Counted from the first letter of the stretch, positions 22,501 to 33,517 are shown. The stretch: 64,000 bases of DNA from Ochotona curzoniae (GCF_017591425.1 NW_024465777.1:2480001-2544000), one strand, 5' to 3'. Numbers and translations: made by a program. Notes: a model not told the origin generated them from the sequence alone.

Positions 22501-22769
22501 CGGAGGGAATCTTTTTTGCACTTACTCTGTTGGGGAGATAGTTGATCTCAACCCACCAAAGATCTTGGACTTTGAGCTGATATCAGCTTGTAACCACATT
22601 CTTTGGGAGGGTGAATATGTATGCTGAGGGTACGTTTGAAAGCTGGCCTGCTCAAGGGGAGGACTGCAGCAGAAACTGCTGTTCTATCCCAGATAGAATC
22701 CCTCTTCATTTCCTTTCGGCAGAGAACCTTGATTTTGTTCAGGGTAGCAATGAGCTGGTTGAAAGCAAT

Positions 22770-23050
22770 ATTGAAGTGGGCATTTTGACTGCTTGGCTAA
22801 GATGCCCTGATTGCTTGTGTCTTGGGTCTGGTTCCTGACTGTGGCATTTGATTCCAATTTCCTGCCAGTGTAGACCCTGTGATGTCTCCAGTGGTCGGGT
22901 TCCTGCCACTCAAATGAGAGATCTGTGTTGCATTCCTGGCTGCTAGCCTGGCCAGCCAGTGTGATTACTGGGAGAGTGAACCAACGGGAGTGGGGAGCAG
23001 TAAGCAATTCTCCATTTCTCTCTCTCTCTCTCTGTTTCTACCACAAAGTG
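22770..23050 (+). mobile_element. old lagomorph CSINE
   Basis: GTGGGCATTTTGACTGCTTG head remnant to a (CT)n-rich 3' end at 23,017-23,035. Confidence 0.55.
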
Positions 23051-23234
23051 TCTTCCTCTTCCTCAGCCTCCTTTGCAGCCAGGGACAGCTGTGTTGCATA
23101 AATATTGGGTTATGGGAACTGTTTTGGCTCTTCTGATAGCAGGAACTTGCTTCCCACTCTCTTCCTCCTTCTTCCTGTCTGCACTGTGGCTATGGCTCTG
23201 GAGTTGTGACCGGGACACACTAACCAGACAGATT

Positions 23235-23299
23235 TATTAGTTTGCTTAGGCTACCACAACAAAAGATCATAGAATGGGTGGCATTAAAAAAAAGGGGGG
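23235..23299 (+). repeat. ancient interspersed repeat, left half
   Basis: TTTATTAGTTTGCTTAGGCT and CAAAAGATCATAGAATGGGT correspond to the widespread mammalian phrase 'ttagtttgctagggctgccataacaaagtaccacagactgggtggctt'. It is cut by SINEs and resumes at about 23,973. I do not assign the family. Confidence 0.6.
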
Positions 23300-23632
23300 A
23301 GGGGTTCCAGCATGGTGGCTTAGCGGCTAAAGTCCTTGCCTTGCATGTGCCGGGATCCCATATGGGCACTGATTCTAATCCTCTCAGCTCCACTTCCCAT
23401 CCAGCTCCCTGCTTGTGGCCTGGGAAAGCAGTTGAGGACAGTCCAAAGCATTGGGGCCCTGCAACCATGTGGGAGACCTGGAGGAAGTTCTTGGTCCCTG
23501 GCTCCAGATCAGCTCAGCACTGGCCGTTGTGCTCACTTGGGGAGTGAATCATTGGACAGAAGATTTTCTTCTGTCTCTCCTCCTCTCTGTATATCTGACT
23601 TTGTAATAAAAATAAACATATCTTTTAAAAAA
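23300..23632 (+). mobile_element. pika CSINE
   Basis: GCATGGTGGCTTAGCGGCTA head, TGCCGGGATCCCATATGGGC, tail CTGACTTTGTAATAAAAATA. Inserted in the ancient repeat. Confidence 0.9.
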
Positions 23633-23972
23633 TTGGAGTTGGCATTGTGGCACAGTGGTTAAGTCATTACTGCATCTTCTGTGAACACTGATTTGAGTCC
23701 CAGCTGCTCTGCTTCTCACCCAACTCACTGCTAACATGATTAGGAAAGCAGCAGCAGGTGGAAAGCCCAAGTGACCGGGTGCCTGCCACCCTTGTGGAGA
23801 CTCGGATGAAGCTTTAGGCTCCTGGCTTCAGTCTGGCCCAGTCCTGGATGTTGTGGCCATTTGGGGAATGAACCAACAGATGCAATCAATCTCTCTTCCC
23901 CCCTCTCTCTGTGTTTCTCCCCTCTCTAACTCTGCCCTTCTCATAAATAAAATCTTTAAAACAAAATAAAAA
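23633..23972 (+). mobile_element. old lagomorph CSINE
   Basis: GTTGGCATTGTGGCACAGTG head and CTTCTCATAAATAAAATCTT tail; complete but diverged, in tandem behind the younger copy. Confidence 0.8.
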
Positions 23973-24110
23973 TTTACTTTCTTACAGGTCTAGAAGCAGG
24001 AAGTTCAAGATTAGAGTGTTGGCAACTTTGGTTTACACCAACCAGGGAGCTCCCACAAGAAAACAGACACCCCCCCAAATGGCAAAAGCTATGTGTTTAA
24101 GCACTGAACA
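23973..24110 (+). repeat. ancient interspersed repeat, right half
   Basis: TTACTTTCTTACAGGTCTAG, AGCAGGAAGTTCAAGATTA and GTTGGCAACTTTGG continue the repeat interrupted at 23,299 ('cagttctggaggctggaagtccaagatcaagg'). Confidence 0.55.
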
Positions 24111-24384
24111 AAGAGAGGCAATTGTGGAAAAGAAACAAAAAAAGATATGAAGAGACCAAAGGAAGATCAGAGAGATATTGTAGCAAGGACTGTTTGTTCA
24201 GAATTCCCTTGGCCTTGGCTTGCTGCATCTGGGGACAAGAAATTTCCTTGTCCCTTGGAATGTGGGGGAGGGCAGGGAATCTTCCACGTGGGAGTTTCAC
24301 CTCCTGCTTTTGGAAAGAGAAAGACGGATCAGGTGTCCTTCTCTGTTGGTTTTCAAGCGCCTCTGTCTCATCCTCATGCTGAAG

Positions 24385-24720
24385 TGGTTTGCTGTGGTTT
24401 GAATAAGATCCTCAAGATTCATGTTGCCATTTGATCCTCACAGGGAATATTTCCTTTAAAAGCTTTATTTGTTTACCCGAAAAACGGAGCGACAGAAGGC
24501 ACCTGCTTCCCTCCCACACAGGCCATCTAAATGTCTGAACTCTCACCATGTGATGTTCTCTGGAAACAGAGTGGTGGTTGATGTAATTAGCGACAACGGA
24601 GTTAGAAGGCGAGAGAACAGGTCTCTAATGATATGCTTGGGGTCCTTATCAGAAGGCAACTTGAACTTGAAGGCAGGAGGAATACCAGGAGACGGAACAG
24701 CCAGACTGAAGCAACTTGGG
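24385..24720 (+). mobile_element. MaLR-type LTR remnant
   Basis: GTTTGCTGTGGTTTGAATAA then CAAGATTCATGTTGCCATTT resembles the MLT1/MST-type LTR start, and CTTGGGGTCCTTATCAGAAG fits its middle part. Badly decayed. Confidence 0.45.
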
Positions 24721-25104
24721 TGAAGGTGAGGCAGGCCATGGGCTGCTGGCTGCCCCTGTGAGCTCAGAAGGAGGAGGGAAGATGGGTGCTCTGCTGGTAA
24801 TCCTGATTCAGGACTCCTGACCTCCAGACCCGCGAGAGAACGCACTGGCCTTTAAGCACTTGGTTCCTGTGGTGCTAGGAGAGTAGTACACCTTCTCCCC
24901 AGTTCACTAGGCCCTCGCTGGCTACAGGAGCCCCCGTTGCCGCTTCCCAGCTCCCATTGTGTGTCTTTTCCATTCATTCTCCATGTAGCAGATGAGTCAG
25001 CTTTCTAAAACTCTAGGAACTTCCTGGTGACACATTGGCCAGTTTAGTGTCACTGCAATGCAATACTGGGGACAGCTAATGTGATCATGAGGAATGGTGT
25101 TGGA

Positions 25105-25430
25105 CCTGGCACAATGGCTCAGTGGCTAAAGCTTCATCTTGCAAGTGCTGGGATTCCATATGAGCGTCAGTTCTAATCCAGCTGTTCCGCTTCCCATCCA
25201 GCTCCCTGCTTGTGGCCTGGGAAAGTAGTCCAGGACGGCCCAATGCCTTGGGACCCTGTACACACATGGGAGACCTGGAAGAAGCTTCTGACTCCTGATT
25301 TTGGATCTGCTCAATTGTGGCTGTTGCAAACATTCGGGGAGTGAACCAGCAGATGGAAAAGATGGAAAATTTGGCTTTCTTTTTCCTTTTTTTTTTTTTT
25401 TGCTTTCTAATATTAATAAATAAATCTTTA
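25105..25430 (+). mobile_element. pika CSINE
   Basis: GACCTGGCACAATGGCTCAG head to a long T-run (25,389-25,401) and TAATAAATAAATCTTTA. The tail carries an expanded poly(T) not seen in other copies. Confidence 0.85.
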
Positions 25431-25447
25431 AAAAAAGAGGAAAGTTG

Positions 25448-25756
25448 GGCCCTGCAGCTAAAGTCCTTGCCCTGAATGCGCCGGGATCCTGTATGGTTGC
25501 CGGTTCTAATCCTGGCAGCTCCACTTCCCATCTAGCTCCCTGCTTGTGGCCTGGGAAAGTAGTCGAGGATGGCCCTAAGCCTTGGGACCCTGCACCCGCG
25601 TGGGAGACCCAGAAGAGGCTCCTGGCTTTGGACCGGCATAGTATTGGCCGTTGCTCTCACTTGGGGAGTGAATCATCGGATGGAAGCTCTTCCTCTCTGT
25701 CTCTCCTCCTCTCTGTATATCTGGCTTTGCAATAAAACTAAATAAATCTTAAACAA
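25448..25756 (+). mobile_element. young pika CSINE inserted in the tail of another
   Basis: GGGCCCTGCAGCTAAAG head (15 bp deleted in the A-box), GCCGGTTCTAATCCTGGCAG, tail CTTTGCAATAAAACTAAATA. A 17-bp duplication, AAAAAAGAGGAAAGTTG, flanks it at 25,431-25,447 and 25,757-25,773. Confidence 0.92.
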
Positions 25757-26376
25757 AAAAAGAGGAAAGTTGTATTTAGCTCACACAGTCAGAGCTTCAA
25801 AGTCCAAGTCCTGGTTTGGCCTCTGGTGAGCAGCTGGCCATGGAGGTAACGTGTGGTGTGTGGGAATGAGCGATCATGTCTCTACCCAGAGCAGGGAGAG
25901 GAAAAAAAAGGCCATTTTAAGGAGCTCCCCTCATATTCTTCCCCCTGAAGCTTCCACCTCCTCTTGGGATATAGGGACCACTCGGGGGGGTGGGGTGGGG
26001 AGGAGACATTCAAACTGATATCCAAGTCGCAGCGCTTCTTCCAGTGGTAATCCAGTGCCCTGAGCTCTGACCCACGGAGGCCTGCCTGCCTGCCTTCCAG
26101 TGTCAGCTTGCACTAGTCTCTCTGTGCCACTCAGCGACTGCAGTCCTCCGAGTTCCTAGCACCTGATCTCAGGCTTTAGTTCCAATTAGATGTCTCTGCT
26201 CTCAGGACGCCATCTGCCAATCTCCTGTCTGGTGCTGCACCTGCTGTCTGCTCTTTCAAAGCCTGGTGTGTTGTTTCTCCATCTGAGCACGGATTCTGGT
26301 TGTTACTTGGAACTAGTGCATGCGTGCTTGTCTGTCTGCTCCTTGGCTGGAAGCTCAAAGACGAGGATTGTGGGCT

Positions 26377-26478
26377 TCTTAATGTTTATTTATTTTTATG
26401 TATTTAAAAGGCAGAGTCTCTCTTTCTCTCTCTCTTTCTCTCTTTTTCTCTCTTTCTCTCTTTCTCTCTTTCTCTCTT

Positions 26479-26514
<36 letters not shown>

Positions 26515-26775
26515 TCACACCTCATACTTACAATTTCTGTCTGCTAGTCTACTCCTGAAATCCTGCAATAGCCAGGGTCAGGTTATGTTGAAGCCAGGAA
26601 TCAGACACTCCATCATGGTCTCCCGCATGGGTAATAGTGGCCCAGGTATTTGAGCTATCATCTGCTGTGTCCCAGGGTGGGCATTAGCAGGAAGCTGGAT
26701 TGGAAGTGAACTAGCATCTGGCTGTGGGATATGGTTATCCCAATTGGTGATTTAACTGTTGAGCAAAATGCCTGC
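26377..26775 (-). mobile_element. old lagomorph CSINE with expanded microsatellite
   Basis: Tail TTTATTTATTTTTATGTATT and pyrimidine-rich zone expanded into (CTTT/CT)n then (CA)n at 26,413-26,520; the body continues to ACTGTTGAGCAAAATGCCTG. Confidence 0.75.
26413..26520. repeat. compound (CT/CTTT)n-(CA)n microsatellite
   Basis: TCTCTTTCTCTCTTTCTCTC-type repeats then CACACACACACACAC; arose within the SINE 3' pyrimidine region. Confidence 0.95.
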
Positions 26776-26779
26776 CCTG

Positions 26780-27063
26780 AGATTTAAATTGTATTTAATC
26801 TTTAGCTATTTATTTGATGGGGGTGGAGAGAGAGAGAGAGAGAGAGGAGAGAATTCTCATCCCATCTGCTGGCTCAATGCTCAAATGCCCACGATACCCA
26901 CCATGCCCAAGGAGCTAGGCTGTGGCCAGATCCAGAAGCCAGTTCTCCAAGCAGGTGGCAGGGACCCAAATAATTGCTTTTCAGGTCCTGCATTAGCAGA
27001 TGTGGGGTCAGGAGCCAAAGCCTTGAATCAAACTCCAGTGCGGGACAGGTGGGTCTGAATTGG
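26780..27063 (-). mobile_element. old lagomorph CSINE with (GA)n
   Basis: TTTAGCTATTTATTTGATGG tail, GA run at 26,827-26,848, then GGCTGTGGCCAGATCCAGAA and CTGCATTAGCAGATGTGGG. Confidence 0.7.
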
Positions 27064-27084
27064 CATTTTGGTCACTGTCTAGTC

Positions 27085-27215
27085 GATGCGTATATATTTA
27101 TGAGATAAAGAAATTGAGGCCTAGGGAGGTGAGGTGGCCTGTACAAGGCTTGACACAAGGCTGACTTAGTACTAAGGCATCACACTCCTAACCTGGAAGT
27201 TCTCCTGCTCCTGTC
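27085..27215 (+). repeat. MIR-like fragment
   Basis: GATAAAGAAATTGAGGCCTA then GGAGGTGAGGTGGCCTGTAC follows the MIR phrase 'gaggaaactgaggcacagagaggttaagt'. Confidence 0.55.
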
Positions 27216-28110
27216 CAATAGTTCATGCTTTGAGAGAGAGCTGGTGTAGCCAGCTGCATGCTGGTGAACGCTCAACAGTTGACGCTCGACGTGGTGTGGC
27301 GTTGGGGAAGAGATAGTCTGGGACTGTGCATTTGTCACTTTCTGTGCTGTACAGAATTCTGCATTGGCTAACTTCCGGCTACTCTTGTGAAGCTGCTAAA
27401 CATAAGCCTTGGGCCAGAGGGGACTCCAAGCAGACCCTCAGGTGTTCTGGGGAGTCTACCGTGCCGTCTTAAAAGGGGGTGCTGCTGCAGGCTCCCACTG
27501 TCCTCTCCCCGAGAAAGTGGTTGTTACCAGCACATGCCAGGCTCCAACAGCAAAATGGTACAAATGGCTATAAATAAAAAAAAGGGTCTTGAAGGAACCC
27601 TGTTGGAAATACGAGACAAGAGACTTGCACCCGTGGAACATGCTGTTGGTTGCTGCGTGTTGGAACAAAACATTAGCAGTAACCTTGGCGCTGGGGGGCG
27701 GGGCGGGGGGAAGGGAACAGAGCTCAAGGACGCCCTGGGATTTAGCAGGTCTGCTCTGCTGCAGCCTCAGTCTCCTCTGAAGCTTTTCTGATCATCTCAG
27801 CAGGAAGAGTCCCCCACCCCCACCTCGGCCTATCCCCTACCTCCCTCCTAGGTCCTAGGCACTTGGACTCGGCCGCTTTTTTATTTTTAGAAGTGCACAG
27901 CTTAGGGAATATATTTGACAGGCTGCATCCCAATTGCCCAGCTTGGCAGATGAGCCCTGTAAAATAAACGTTTGGAAAACGCGGGGGTGCAACACAGCCA
28001 AGAACACAGCTCTGAGACTTGGTCCGTTCTGGATTCAACATCCGCCATGACCCTCACTTGTGGTGAGACTTCCAATCAGTTTCCTGATTTCAAGTTTCTT
28101 TCCTTTCCTT
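27216..28110. other. intergenic sequence, no gene seen
   Basis: A largely unique block with a G-rich patch near 27,690-27,712. Overlapping ORFs in several frames are short and unrecognised. Confidence 0.4.
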
Positions 28111-28112
28111 TT

Positions 28113-28392
28113 TGTAAAGACTTGAAAGGCAGAGAGTGAGAAATCTTTCATGTGTTGGTTCACTCTCCAGATGGTTGCAATAATTTGGGTAGGGTCAGAG
28201 CAAAGCCGACAGCCTGGAACTCCACCCGAGTCTCCTACTTGGGCAGCGGGGCCCAAACACTTGGTCACTTGGTGCCTTCTCAGGCACATTAGCAGAAGTC
28301 AGGGTGGAGCAACTGGGACTCACACCGGCTTCCGTATGGGGCACTGGGATCACAGGTGGCAGCTATATCCAGTGCTTTGCAACACCAGTTCA
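28113..28392 (-). mobile_element. old lagomorph CSINE
   Basis: TTTGTAAAGACTTGAAAGGC tail, GTTGGTTCACTCTCCAGATG, CAGGCACATTAGCAGAAGTC and CCAGTGCTTTGCAACACCAG. Confidence 0.7.
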
Positions 28393-28519
28393 AAGTTTTT
28401 TCATTCTAAATACTTTTTTCATAAGGTTCACCCACAATGAATGAAACCACCTAAGATGTGTCAGCTGCCTGACATACCACTTGCTAAGTGTTTAGGATAT
28501 AAGAACACCTGTATTTTTC

Positions 28520-28812
28520 CTTTAAAAAATATTTATTTATTTGAAAGGCAGAAAGGAAGAGAGAGGGAGAGAGAATCTGCCATCTGCTGGTACTCCCCAT
28601 AAGGTCACAACAGCTAAGGCTGGGCCAGGCTGAAGCCACGAGCTAAGGGCCAGAAGCTTCTTCTAGGTCTCCGATGTGGGTGCAGGGACCCCAGCACTTG
28701 GGCCATCCTCTGCTGCTTTCCCAGGTGCATTAGCAGGGAGCTGGATCAGAAACGGAGAAGTGGGGACTAGAACGGGAGCCATGTGCTACAGGCAGCAGGT
28801 TAGGTTACTATG
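28520..28812 (-). mobile_element. old lagomorph CSINE
   Basis: TATTTATTTATTTGAAAGGC tail, GGTGCATTAGCAGGGAGCTG body, GGGACTAGAACGGGAGCC. Confidence 0.75.
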
Positions 28813-29088
28813 GTACAGGTTAAACATTGGCTGTTTGCTCAAGCCTTTTTTTCTTTTTTTGTTTTTAAAAGCTTGCTTTTCTATTAATGACTTAATTTAT
28901 GTGTTCTTTCTCTTAACAAATATTTAGACATATGAATGTTCTTTATGAATTGACTGGGATTCCAGTTTTTCTGAGTTTTAGTGACTTTGCAGAACGAGGA
29001 CACAAGTGAGTTCTTGGACAAAGGGACTTTACCTGAATAGAAACTAAGATCCCATAAAAAATCATGCTTTTAAAAAAATGTATTTATT

Positions 29089-29412
29089 GGGCCTGGCGGT
29101 GTGGCCTAGCAGCTAAAATCCTCGCCTTGAAAGCCCCACAATCCCATATGGGCACCAATTCTAATCCTGGCAGCTGTTCCGCTTCCCATCCAGCTCCCTG
29201 CTTGTGGCCTGGGAAAGCAGTCCAGGATGGCCCAAAGCCTTGGGACCCTGCACCCATGTGGTAGACCTGGAAGAGATTCCTGGTTCCCAGCTTCGGCTTG
29301 GCACAGCATCGGCCGTTGCGCTCACTTGGGGAGTGAATCATCGCACGGAAGATTTTCCTCTCTGTCTTTCCTCCTCTCTGTATATTTGACTTTCCAATAA
29401 ATAAATAAATCT
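29089..29412 (+). mobile_element. young pika CSINE with 18-bp TSD
   Basis: GGGCCTGGCGGTGTGGCCTA head to CTTTCCAATAAATAAATAAA tail. TAAAAAAATGTATTTATT is duplicated at 29,071-29,088 and 29,413-29,430. Confidence 0.95.
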
Positions 29413-29432
29413 TAAAAAAATGTATTTATTTA

Positions 29433-29668
29433 GGGGCCTGCATTGTGATGCAGTAGGTCAAACTGCCACCTGCAATGCCAGTGACCCATAAGGGTACTTG
29501 GCTACTCCACTTCTGATCCAGCTTCCTGCTAATGTGCCTGAGAAAGCAGTGGAAGAAAGACCATGTGCCACTCAAGTGGGATATCAGAAGAAAGCTCCTG
29601 GCTTTGGCCAGACCCAGCTCCAGCCATTGTGACAATTTGGGGAGTGGACCAAGATAAAAAAGATCTTT
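29433..29668 (+). mobile_element. old lagomorph CSINE, 3' end displaced
   Basis: GGGGCCTGCATTGTGATGCA head to GTGGACCAAGATAAAAAAGA; interrupted before its tail by the next SINE. Confidence 0.75.
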
Positions 29669-30012
29669 CTGGACCTGTAATGATGGCTCAATGGCTAAAT
29701 CCTCACCTTGCAAACGTTAGGATCCCATATGGGTCCCATATGGGTCCCTGTTTGTGTCCTGGCTGCTCCACTTTCCATCCAGCTCCCTGCTTATGGACTG
29801 GGAAAGCAGTAAAAGATGGCCCAAAGCCTTGGGACCCTGCACCCATGTGGGAGACCTGGAAGAAGCTCCTGACTCCTGGCTTTTGGATTAGCTTAGCCAT
29901 GGCCATTGTGACTACTTGGGGAGTGAACCACTGGCGGAAGATCTTTCTCTCTGTACCTCCTTCTCTCTATAAATCTCCCTTTCCAAGAAAAATAAATAAA
30001 TATTTGAAAAGA
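29669..30012 (+). mobile_element. pika CSINE
   Basis: Same-strand copy inserted in the 3' part of the previous one. It contains a 14-bp slip duplication CCCATATGGGTCCC in the head region (29,733-29,758) and ends AAGAAAAATAAATAAATATT. Confidence 0.9.
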
Positions 30013-30017
30013 AAAGC

Positions 30018-30312
30018 ACTTATTTATTTTCATTTTATTTGAAAGGTAGAGAGACAGATGGGGAGAGAGAGCCAGAAGAGACAAGGTGCTTCTCTCCTCT
30101 GGTTCACTCTTGCAGTGTTCACAAGAGCCGGTTTTGCCAGCCTGAAGTCAGCCCTGGACTCCCAGGGAAGTGGCGGGGATCCAAGCATTTGGGACATTAT
30201 CCTCCACTTTCTCAGGCACATTAGCAGGGAGCTGGGTGGGGGGTATAGTAGCTGGGTGGGGGACACTGTTGTTGCAAACAGTGGCTTAACGTGCTGTGTT
30301 GCAGTGCTGGAC
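30018..30312 (-). mobile_element. old lagomorph CSINE
   Basis: TTTATTTGAAAGGTAGAGAG tail, CTCAGGCACATTAGCAGGGA, and a local duplication of AGCTGGGTGGGGG near 30,230-30,262. Confidence 0.7.
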
Positions 30313-30359
30313 CCCAACAGGCTCTCTCTGATGAAGCAATGCTATTGTCCTTTGAGCAA

Positions 30360-30470
30360 GGTGTGGGTGTCTGTGTGTGCCCACACTCCTGTGTACGTGT
30401 GTCTGTGTGCACACACTCTTATGTACACGTGTGTGTCTGTGTCTGTGTCCATGTGTAATTACACGCATGG
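30360..30470. repeat. degenerate TG-rich minisatellite, block 1
   Basis: Units such as GTGTGTCTGTGTGCACACAC and TCTTATGTACACGTGTG repeat at about 28-32 bp. A second block is at 30,820-30,965. Confidence 0.75.
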
Positions 30471-30819
30471 ACTACTGACTGATGGTCAATAGCTGAAGTT
30501 TGTTAATAGATCAAACTTTTAAGACTGAGGGTCATGTAGGCCTAAGGAAGGAGGGCTTGAGGCAGTAATGGAGTTAGATGTTAACAGCAAGAGGGGGCTT
30601 ACTGGTAAACAGTTTGTTCCTCTAGCAGGTGCCTTTCTATTATCTAGACTTGAGGATATGAGAGTGTCAATACCCCTGCCTGGGATACGGGGCACCTCTC
30701 TTTGATTTGTTAGCTAAACCTGAGGCTTAGGGAATCCCTGGCCTGTGCATTTCCACATCAGCAGCTCACAGAGCGTGCTCTACAGTGGCAAGGCTTCCCA
30801 AAGTCTTCTGTCTTCCTAT

Positions 30820-30965
30820 ATGTGCGAATGTATCTGTGAGTGCACAGACTCTTTGTATGTGTGCCCGTGTGCACACACTCCTGTGTCTGTGTGTGCACAC
30901 ATTCCTGCGTATCTGTGTCTGCATGTGCACAAACTCCCAATGTACATATGTGTGTGTCTGTGTTA
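30820..30965. repeat. degenerate TG-rich minisatellite, block 2
   Basis: CGTGTGCACACACTCCTGTG, GTGTGCACACATTCCTGCG and CATGTGCACAAACTCCCAA are successive units of about 30 bp, clearly related to block 1. Confidence 0.8.
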
Positions 30966-31156
30966 CGTTCCCTCAGCCTGGTCCACCAGGAGCTCCCAGG
31001 TTCCCTTCCGAGAGCCCCCAGGGCCCGAGGGCTCCTGTTGCTGATTCTCATGGAAACTTGGCAAGTTTGCGGTCACTCCGCCCGCCCGGAGCCTGCACCA
31101 CATTCCAACGGCTTATTTGTGTGCCTTGGAGCCTTGCCAGGGCTGGGCCTGGGACA

Positions 31157-31172
31157 GGTTGCCGTGGCAACC
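31157..31172. promoter_or_regulatory. X-box-like palindrome (RFX type)
   Basis: GGTTGCCGTGGCAACC is a perfect 16-bp inverted repeat matching the RFX consensus GTTGCCATGGCAAC at all but one base, in unique sequence. Confidence 0.5.
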
Positions 31173-31444
31173 TCTCCCTCTCCTTCCAGATAACTTCTCA
31201 AGGATATTGCCTTGGGGCCAGAAATAGTTGCAGCCAATGCTGGTTACGGGAGAGGAGCTGGAGGAACCTGCTCACTGGTCCAGGCTTTGAATACCCACTG
31301 GGGGTCGGGTGGAGGGCGATGTGGGGTGGGGGTGTGATTTTTGGCTCATTGGCTCTTCCCAAATACTTGGAGAGGTTAGTATTTTTTCCTTTTTTAAAAT
31401 TTAATATTAATTTTATTATTCCATTTCCTTTGGTCTTCGAGACC

Positions 31445-31685
31445 TAAATTTTTTTTTAAGATGGAAAAACAGTGAGACACACACACACACATTTCTCTAG
31501 GAGAGAGAGCAATCTTCCATGTACTGGCTTACTCCCTAAATAGTTCTGATGATGGAAGCTGGTGCAGAGCAAGGCCAGGAGCCAGGCACTTCATCCGTAT
31601 TTCCCACGTGGATGTCAGGGGCCCAGTCACCTTCTACTGCCTTCCCAGGTGGATCTGGGGCGTGAACCAATAGAGGAAAAATTCT
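31445..31685 (-). mobile_element. old lagomorph CSINE
   Basis: AAGATGGAAAAACAGTGAGA with a short CA run, GAGCCAGGCACTTCATCC and CTGGGGCGTGAACCAATAGA. Confidence 0.6.
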
Positions 31686-31869
31686 CTTCCCAACTCCCAC
31701 TGCCCCCCAAATAAATGCATCTTAAAATGGCTGTAGTTGTGCAGGCCTTGCCTCTGCAGAGGAAATGCTTGGGAGGTCGCCCAGACCCCGAGTGGCAGCT
31801 GGAGAGGGCAGCAAGGCTCTTCCCAAGCACGGATGTCCACAGGTAGGTATCATATTCAGAAAGCAGCTC

Positions 31870-32100
31870 CCTGAGCACTGAGCCATGTACCAGGCCCAAG
31901 GCTGGGCATTAGGATCAAGAGCTGAGCTAAGTCCTGTCCCTGCACTCAGGGAGCTAGCAGAGTGTCAGGCCAACCAACACACCGGGCAAGGAATGGGCTT
32001 GCCAGGGCCAGGCACTGAGAAAGTCTACAGGGCAGACCTGGAGAAGAAGCTGAGCAGCAGGGGCAGCAGGAGGGCGGGGGAAGGAGTGGCTTGTGCTGAC
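31870..32100 (+). repeat. ancient L2-like fragment
   Basis: GAGCACTGAGCCATGTACCA then GCCCAAGGCTGGGCATTAGG and CCTGCACTCAGGGAGCTAGC follow the phrase 'tgtgccaggcactgtgctaggcactgggg...tgccctcatggagctta'. Confidence 0.5.
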
Positions 32101-33200
32101 TGGTGGCCTCAGTTTCCAACCCTCTGAAATCAAGGGGCTCTGTTGTCTTGGGCCCATTTCATGCTAAAGCTCTGAAGAAACTAGATGTCTTCTGCTTCTG
32201 TGATTTCTGCCTTACTTCCTTGGCTGGGGGCTGTATGAACTCCAGGCCTGAGAGTCTACGTGACACCTGGCAGGACACCTGGCAGGTCACGTAGGCAGAG
32301 CACTCCTCAGGAAGGAGGTCCCTGGTGTTTGATAAGATCCACTGCCCTATAGCTCATCAATTTGTACTTTTTGCAAGTTGCTTGCTTCAAACCCACCAAT
32401 AGAAGCCTGCTAAATCATGACTGTATAAGTAATAGCCTGAAGTGTATAAGAACCCTCTCTCTCACTCTCTTTTTTTCCTGCCCTGCTGTTCCTGCAGCAG
32501 TCTCGGCTGCAGCGTCCCCTCCCTCTCCAGCCCTGCTGGGCTGCGGGCGGGTGGCTGGGAGACCTAGGTTAACCTGAACAAACTGCCCTTTAGCACTGAC
32601 TTCAGACTTGATGATTTCCTGGGGATCTAAAAATCTGGCACAACAGCCCTAAGGCCTTTTCACTCACGCTCTCCCACTCTCTGTTCAAGGGACGCATTTG
32701 TCACACTGTGAGAGCTACTGAGACTGGAGCTGGTGTCCCTGTGGGCTGCTGGCGCTGTAGGTAGAGGACTGGCTGGCTTCACCACGGAGTTGTTGCCTCC
32801 CCTCCCCTTACTTTTTTTCCTGGTTAGTGTTACGCTCAGTATATGAAAGGATTGGTACAAATCCACTGTATGAGTTGTCTATTTCCCTGCACTCGAGACT
32901 TTCAGACTTGGAGATCTGTGACAAAACCCTTTCTGTCGCTCAGGGTTCTGTGGCCAGCTGTTTGGGGAAGGCTGGTGTTTCTTCCACTGCCCTTGCCTCG
33001 GCTCATTTACACAGCTGTTGTCAACTGGGAGGTTGCTGGATCCAGCCAGCAGGGGGCGCTTTTCTCCTCTGCCATGGCTGGACAGCCACAGTGGCCAGTT
33101 TCCTTCATATGCGGTGGCAGTTTCAACCTCAAGAATTATAATTTTGCTAAGGTCTTTTATTTCCCTTCCCAAATTATAGTCTGTGGGCTAAATTTGGGCC
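32100..33200. other. intergenic sequence, no gene seen
   Basis: A 15-bp near duplication (GTGACACCTGGCAGG / GGACACCTGGCAGG) occurs at 32,260-32,286. No exon or repeat family was recognised. Confidence 0.4.
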
Positions 33201-33206
33201 GTTGTC

Positions 33207-33490
33207 TGTTTGTTTGAAAGGTAAAGCAAAAGAGAGGCAGAGGGAGAGAGACTTTCTATCCACTGGTTCACTCCGTTAAAATATTTGCAACAGCCAGGCT
33301 TGCCTGACCCAGGCCAAAACCTGTACCAGAAATTCCATTCGGGTCTCCCATGTGGGTGCAGGGACCTAAGCACTTGGACATTCTTCTGCTACTTTCCCAG
33401 GAAAAGCAGAAGGAAGCTGGATCAGAAGCAGAGTAGCTGGGATGAGACCGACATTCTGATATTAGCATCACAAGACATCCAGACAGGTGG
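33207..33490 (-). mobile_element. old lagomorph CSINE
   Basis: GTTTGTTTGAAAGGTAAAGC tail, GGTCTCCCATGTGGGTGCAG, GGAAGCTGGATCAGAAGCAG. Confidence 0.75.
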
Positions 33491-33517
33491 TTTTTGCACT
33501 TCAATTAAATGACAAGC

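Noticed and set aside
30785..31447. 220-aa ORF rich in VCVCVHT repeats
   Set aside because: The repeats are the translated TG minisatellite; no family, start context or splice sites.
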